DNA of 26,480 nt from Verrucomicrobia bacterium UBA3761 (GTDB taxonomy: Bacteria > Verrucomicrobiota > Kiritimatiellia > RFP12 > UBA1067): the NCBI GenBank assembly GCA_002371135.1, contig DFGB01000083.1:16441-42920 (forward strand), in the 5' to 3' direction. The notes beneath the pieces were generated by a model. The model ran no database searches and was not told the DNA's origin. It saw nothing but the letters and a program-made list of their open reading frames with translations. Positions 23,266-26,480 of the stretch are shown in pieces. A program made the position numbers and the translations under genes. Position 1 is the stretch's first letter; each line of letters begins with the position of its first letter.

Positions 23266-23365
23266 ATGCCCTAGATCCAAAGTCCTGGATGTTCTAGAAA
23301 TCCTAGATGATCTAGACGTTCTCGGCTTTTCAACTACGGTCGCACAGAACCTAGGACTATAGAAG
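23266..23365. repeat. Mosaic repeat with TCTAG words, inverse copy of the 6072-6221 type
   Basis: Read on the - strand, the order is AGTCCT, GCGACCGTAGTTGAAAA, CCGAGA, TCTAG words about 9 nt apart, CCAGGACTT, GGGACTT. This matches the order at 6079-6197 with many substitutions. It lies just after the glnN stop codon. Confidence 0.65.
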
Positions 23366-23380
23366 CGGCAACAAATAATA

Positions 23381-23495
23381 TTGATTTTTATCGCAGAGAC
23401 GCGGAGACGCGGAGTACGCAGAAAATGTAATAATTACAAGGTTTTTTGATAACTCCCGGGTCTCTGCGGCTCTGCGCTTCTGCGATAAAAATCAA
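23381..23495. repeat. Palindromic repeat with CGCAGAGA words (copy 2)
   Basis: Left arm 23381-23414 (TTGATTTTTATCGCAGAGAC then CGCGGAGA words) and right arm 23461-23495 are inverted repeats with a few mismatches. The first 17 nt pair perfectly. The 46-nt middle is AT-rich and unrelated to the middle of the 26303-26475 copy. The element ends 44 nt before the purF-like start. Confidence 0.88.
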
Positions 23496-23539
23496 CCTTA
23501 ATATTTGCCGGAGCAATAAAAGACATTTCGGCAAAAGCG

Positions 23540-25159
23540 ATGTCTGACGAAATAAAGCACGAATGCGCCGTGGCGATGGTGGTGCTGCGGCATGCGCCTG
23601 AGAGCGGGGGCGACTTTGGCGGCACCAAGCTCTCTCTGCTCCTTGAAAAGCAGCACAACCGCGGCCAGGACGGCGCGGGGGCGGCGATTCTCCGCTCCAC
23701 CCCGGTGCCTGGAGAACCGGCGTACTGGCTCGCGAAGTCGGCTTCCGCCACCCCGCTCGCCGATCTTCTGGGCGCAATCGCCAAAAGGCCGAGGAACAGC
23801 GAGCGGGTGTTCCTCGGCCATCTGCGCTACGCCACCTTCGGAAAGAACGAGGTGGCGTTTTGCCATCCTTTCGTCCATGAATCGAGCGAATTGAACCACA
23901 CCCTGCTTCTCGCAGGCAACTTCAATCTCACAAACGCAACGGAACTCTTCAAAGCCTACCAGGCGGCTGGCGAATTCCCTACATGCCGGGCGGACGGATA
24001 TCTCGTCACCGAACTCGTCGCGCACGAATTGTCAAAGGGAATTACCGAAGCGCTCGCGTCGGCGTTGTCGGCGGCGGACGGCGCGTGGACGCTATGCGGC
24101 GCGACAGGCGACGGATGGGCGTTTGCGACGCGCGACAAGTTCGGCATACGCCCGGGCTGGTATTATGTGGATGACGACGTGGTGGCAGTCGCAAGCGAAC
24201 GCCCGGCGATCCAAGCGGCGTTCGACGTCCGCCCGGAGGACGTCAAAGAATTGCCGCCGGGTTCAGCGCTTGTCGTTTCTCCCGATGGAAGCATCGAAAT
24301 GGTCGCGCTCGATCCCATGTCGGCGCGACAAACGCGCACTTCCCATTGTTCGTTCGAGCGTTTGTATTTCTCGCGCGCCAACGATTGCGACATCCACCGC
24401 GAACGCAAAGCGCTTGGCGCAACGCTTGTTCCATCCATAATGAAGGCGGCCGATGCGCCGTTGAAGCGAATCTTTTTCAGCTACATCCCGAACTCGGCGC
24501 GCATCGCCTTCCACGGTCTCTTGGAACGCCTCTTCGAAGAACGCGGCCCAATACGTTTCGGCGAAGCGATCGTGAAGGACGCCAAGTTCCGCACGTTCAT
24601 AGCCGACGCCGCCGCGAGGCGCGAGTTCTACAAACACGTCTACGACGTCACATACGGTCTTGTCGGGCCGGAGGATACGCTTGTGGTGTTGGACGATTCA
24701 ATCGTTCGCGGCAATACGATGAAAAATGCAATCCTGCCCATGCTCGACAGACTCGGCCCGAAACGCATCGTCATCGCATCTTCTGCGCCGCCTATCCGCT
24801 ACCCGGACTGCTACGGCATCGACATGAGCACGCTTGGCGAACTCGTCGCTTTCAAAGCGCTCGTGAATCTCTTGGGCGAGAGCGCGGAATGCGAACTCAA
24901 GCGAGCGCCGTTGGACTCACTCTACGCCCGCTTCCCGGAAGAGCGGCATAGCGCCGAAATTGCACGTCTGCTCGCGCCGCCCGGTATGAAGGCGGAGGTC
25001 AAGGTCGTATACCAGAATGTCGAGGATTTGCACAGATGCCTCGGCGAGAATGTCGGCGACTGGTATTTTACAGGACGCTACCCCACGCCGGGCGGATACA
25101 GGATCCTAGGCAAGGCGGTTGAAAACTATTTGCAAAGAAAAACGGAAAGGTCGTATTGA
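23540..25159 (+). CDS. purF: Amidophosphoribosyltransferase, long Bacteroidetes-like form
   Basis: The predicted reaction is the first step of purine synthesis, PRPP plus glutamine to phosphoribosylamine. The 539-residue product has an Ntn-type glutaminase domain whose nucleophile would be Cys9 (MSDEIKHEC) after an 8-residue propeptide. KQHNRGQDGAGAA, FLGHLRYATFG and the ammonia-site region LLLAGNFNLTNA follow. The phosphoribosyltransferase domain carries the PRPP loop VVLDDSIVRGNTMK, with Asp385-Asp386. The KHEC start and HNRGQ.GAG form resemble the longer homologues of Bacteroidetes rather than E. coli PurF. A function separate from housekeeping PurF cannot be excluded, since I cannot see whether the genome has a second copy. 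The stop codon overlaps the carA start by one base (TGATG), so the two are translationally coupled. Confidence 0.87.
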   Translation: MSDEIKHECAVAMVVLRHAPESGGDFGGTKLSLLLEKQHNRGQDGAGAAILRSTPVPGEPAYWLAKSASATPLADLLGAIAKRPRNSERVFLGHLRYATFGKNEVAFCHPFVHESSELNHTLLLAGNFNLTNATELFKAYQAAGEFPTCRADGYLVTELVAHELSKGITEALASALSAADGAWTLCGATGDGWAFATRDKFGIRPGWYYVDDDVVAVASERPAIQAAFDVRPEDVKELPPGSALVVSPDGSIEMVALDPMSARQTRTSHCSFERLYFSRANDCDIHRERKALGATLVPSIMKAADAPLKRIFFSYIPNSARIAFHGLLERLFEERGPIRFGEAIVKDAKFRTFIADAAARREFYKHVYDVTYGLVGPEDTLVVLDDSIVRGNTMKNAILPMLDRLGPKRIVIASSAPPIRYPDCYGIDMSTLGELVAFKALVNLLGESAECELKRAPLDSLYARFPEERHSAEIARLLAPPGMKAEVKVVYQNVEDLHRCLGENVGDWYFTGRYPTPGGYRILGKAVENYLQRKTERSY

Positions 25160-26271
25160 TGGACTATGAAGAAAAATGGAGGCGTGAGCGCGAAAGAAGC
25201 GCGTTCCTGGCGCTGGAGGACGGGACGATTTTCCGCGGCGTCGCGTTCGGAGCCGAGAGGGACGCGGTTGGCGAAGTCGTTTTCAACACCGGCATGTGCG
25301 GCTACCAGGAGATTCTCACCGATCCCTCGTACGCCGGGCAGTTCGTCACGCTCACTTCTGCCGAGATTGGCAACTACGGCGTCAACTGCGGCGACGCAGA
25401 ATCGCGCGGACTCTTTCTCTCCGGCCTTGTCATCAACGACTTAACCGGGCCAAGCAACTGGCGCAGCGAGAAAAGTCTCGACGAATATCTCAAGGAGAAC
25501 AACATCCCCGGCATCTACGGCATCGACACGCGCGCTCTCACGCTCCATATTCGAGAGCATGGAAACCAAAAAGCGTATCTCTCGATCTGCGCCGCGCTCG
25601 ATCGTGGCGATGCAATTGCGAGGGCGCTTGAATGGGATGGCCTGGACGCCCGAGACTACGCCGCGAAAGTATCATGCCAGAGGCCGTATGTCTTTTCCTC
25701 GGCGACAGCGGAAAAACGCGCAAAATTCCATGTTGTCTGCTACGATTTCGGGGTGAAGACGAACATCCTGCGCTCGCTCGCGGAATGGGCGGCCGTGACG
25801 GTCGTTCCGGCGGCGACGAGCGCGGATGAGGTACTTGCCATGAAGCCGGACGGCGTGTTCCTCTCGAACGGCCCCGGGGATCCTGCCGCCATAGCCTATG
25901 CGGTCGAGAACATCCGTAAATTGCTGGGACGGACGCCGCTCATGGGAATTTGCCTCGGGCATCAACTCCTCGCGCTCGCATGCGGCGCGAAGACGGCGCG
26001 GCTCAAGTTCGGCCACCACGGCTGCAACCATCCCGTGAAGAATCTCTCCACGGGCAGAATCGAGATCACAAGCCAGAACCACAATTTCGCCGTCGTGCCC
26101 GAATCGCTTCCCGCGTGCCTTGAAACTACGCATGTAAACCTCAACGACGGAACAATCGAGGGCATACGCCACAAGACGCTGCCTGCGTTTTCGGTTCAGT
26201 ATCATCCCGAATCCTGTCCAGGACCGCATGATTCGCAATATCTATTCGATGAATTCAAGAAGAATTTTTGA
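25159..26271 (+). CDS. carA: Carbamoyl-phosphate synthase small subunit (glutaminase)
   Basis: CarA hydrolyses glutamine and tunnels ammonia to CarB for carbamoyl phosphate, used in pyrimidine and arginine synthesis. The 370-residue product has the N-terminal CarA domain (GEVVFNTGMCGYQEILTDPS, GIYGIDTRALT) and a class I glutaminase domain. The catalytic triad is Cys265 (GICLGHQLLAL), His349 and Glu351 (QYHPE). The ATG at 25159 overlaps the purF stop; GGAAAGG at 25144-25150 sits 8 nt upstream. A TTG one codon earlier is less likely. carB is not in the window and may follow beyond it. The stop codon is the first base triplet shared with a GATTTTTC repeat word. Confidence 0.95.
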   Translation: MDYEEKWRRERERSAFLALEDGTIFRGVAFGAERDAVGEVVFNTGMCGYQEILTDPSYAGQFVTLTSAEIGNYGVNCGDAESRGLFLSGLVINDLTGPSNWRSEKSLDEYLKENNIPGIYGIDTRALTLHIREHGNQKAYLSICAALDRGDAIARALEWDGLDARDYAAKVSCQRPYVFSSATAEKRAKFHVVCYDFGVKTNILRSLAEWAAVTVVPAATSADEVLAMKPDGVFLSNGPGDPAAIAYAVENIRKLLGRTPLMGICLGHQLLALACGAKTARLKFGHHGCNHPVKNLSTGRIEITSQNHNFAVVPESLPACLETTHVNLNDGTIEGIRHKTLPAFSVQYHPESCPGPHDSQYLFDEFKKNF

Positions 26272-26475
26272 TTTTTCGATTTTCAACACTACCAAGCAAT
26301 AGTTTTTTATCGCAGAGACGCAGAGATGCAGAGTTTCCAAGAGTTTTTCGCATTTTTCATGAGACGTCAAATCAACACACTCTTTAGCCAAAATGAAAGA
26401 ACTATGCGCTGTGCATATGAAATAACACCAACAAAATCCATAATCTCTGCGACTCTGCGTCTCTGCGATAAAAAT
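26270..26475. repeat. Palindromic repeat with CGCAGAGA words (copy 3) and GATTTTTC words
   Basis: GATTTTTCGATTTTCA (26270-26285) begins inside the carA stop codon. Arms 26303-26333 and 26445-26475 are inverted repeats of CGCAGAGA words with a perfect 22-nt stretch (TTTTTATCGCAGAGACGCAG on the left). The 111-nt middle has no gene and no similarity that I can see to the other copies. Confidence 0.88.
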
Positions 26476-26480
26476 CTATT

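Noticed and set aside
26303..26475. Classical rho-independent terminators in the repeat tracts
   Set aside because: The stems are very long with large loops and are not followed by a proper T-run, so only a generic RNA-structure role can be proposed.

Overview
The window reads as chromosomal DNA of a GC-rich Gram-negative-type bacterium. Most likely it comes from the PVC/Bacteroidota side of the tree, and Kiritimatiellota or a relative is my best guess. This is inference from a type III glutamine synthetase, a Bacteroidetes-like amidophosphoribosyltransferase that starts ..KHEC, an EpsC-type serine acetyltransferase, exported tricorn-like and papain-like proteases, and many iterated-word intergenic repeats. 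No marker gene settles the phylum. There is no rRNA, tRNA, CRISPR, phage or recognisable insertion sequence, and no gene-free stretch exceeds 300 bases.

Left part (1-13280, all on the + strand): serine acetyltransferase; an exported tricorn-type S41 protease; an exported papain-family protease; a 1299-residue exported protein with an embedded thioredoxin-like domain; the 16S rRNA methyltransferase RsmI; a Uup-type ABC-F ATPase whose first ATPase half lacks most of its helical subdomain; and a four-helix-bundle protein with a basic tail. The three exported proteins in a row look like an extracytoplasmic protein-degradation neighbourhood.

Right part (13300-26271) is a glutamine hub. gltD-gltB (glutamate synthase) and glnB-amt (PII and ammonium channel) lie on the - strand; glnN (type III glutamine synthetase), a purF-like gene and carA lie on the + strand. 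Ammonium enters through Amt, GlnN fixes it into glutamine, GltBD passes the nitrogen to glutamate, and PurF and CarA spend glutamine on purines, pyrimidines and arginine. gltDB, glnB-amt and glnN each have a -24/-12 (sigma-54) promoter with the exact GG-N10-GC spacing, so the core of the hub looks like one nitrogen regulon. For gltD and glnB the start codon lies exactly 15 nt past the -12 GC, which predicts almost leaderless messages.

The most unusual feature is a set of mosaic repeats. Eight tracts are built from short words iterated every 7-9 nt, often on both arms of a palindrome and sometimes nested. They fill the space up to gene boundaries, supply the C-terminal codons of RsmI, and interrupt gltB in frame.
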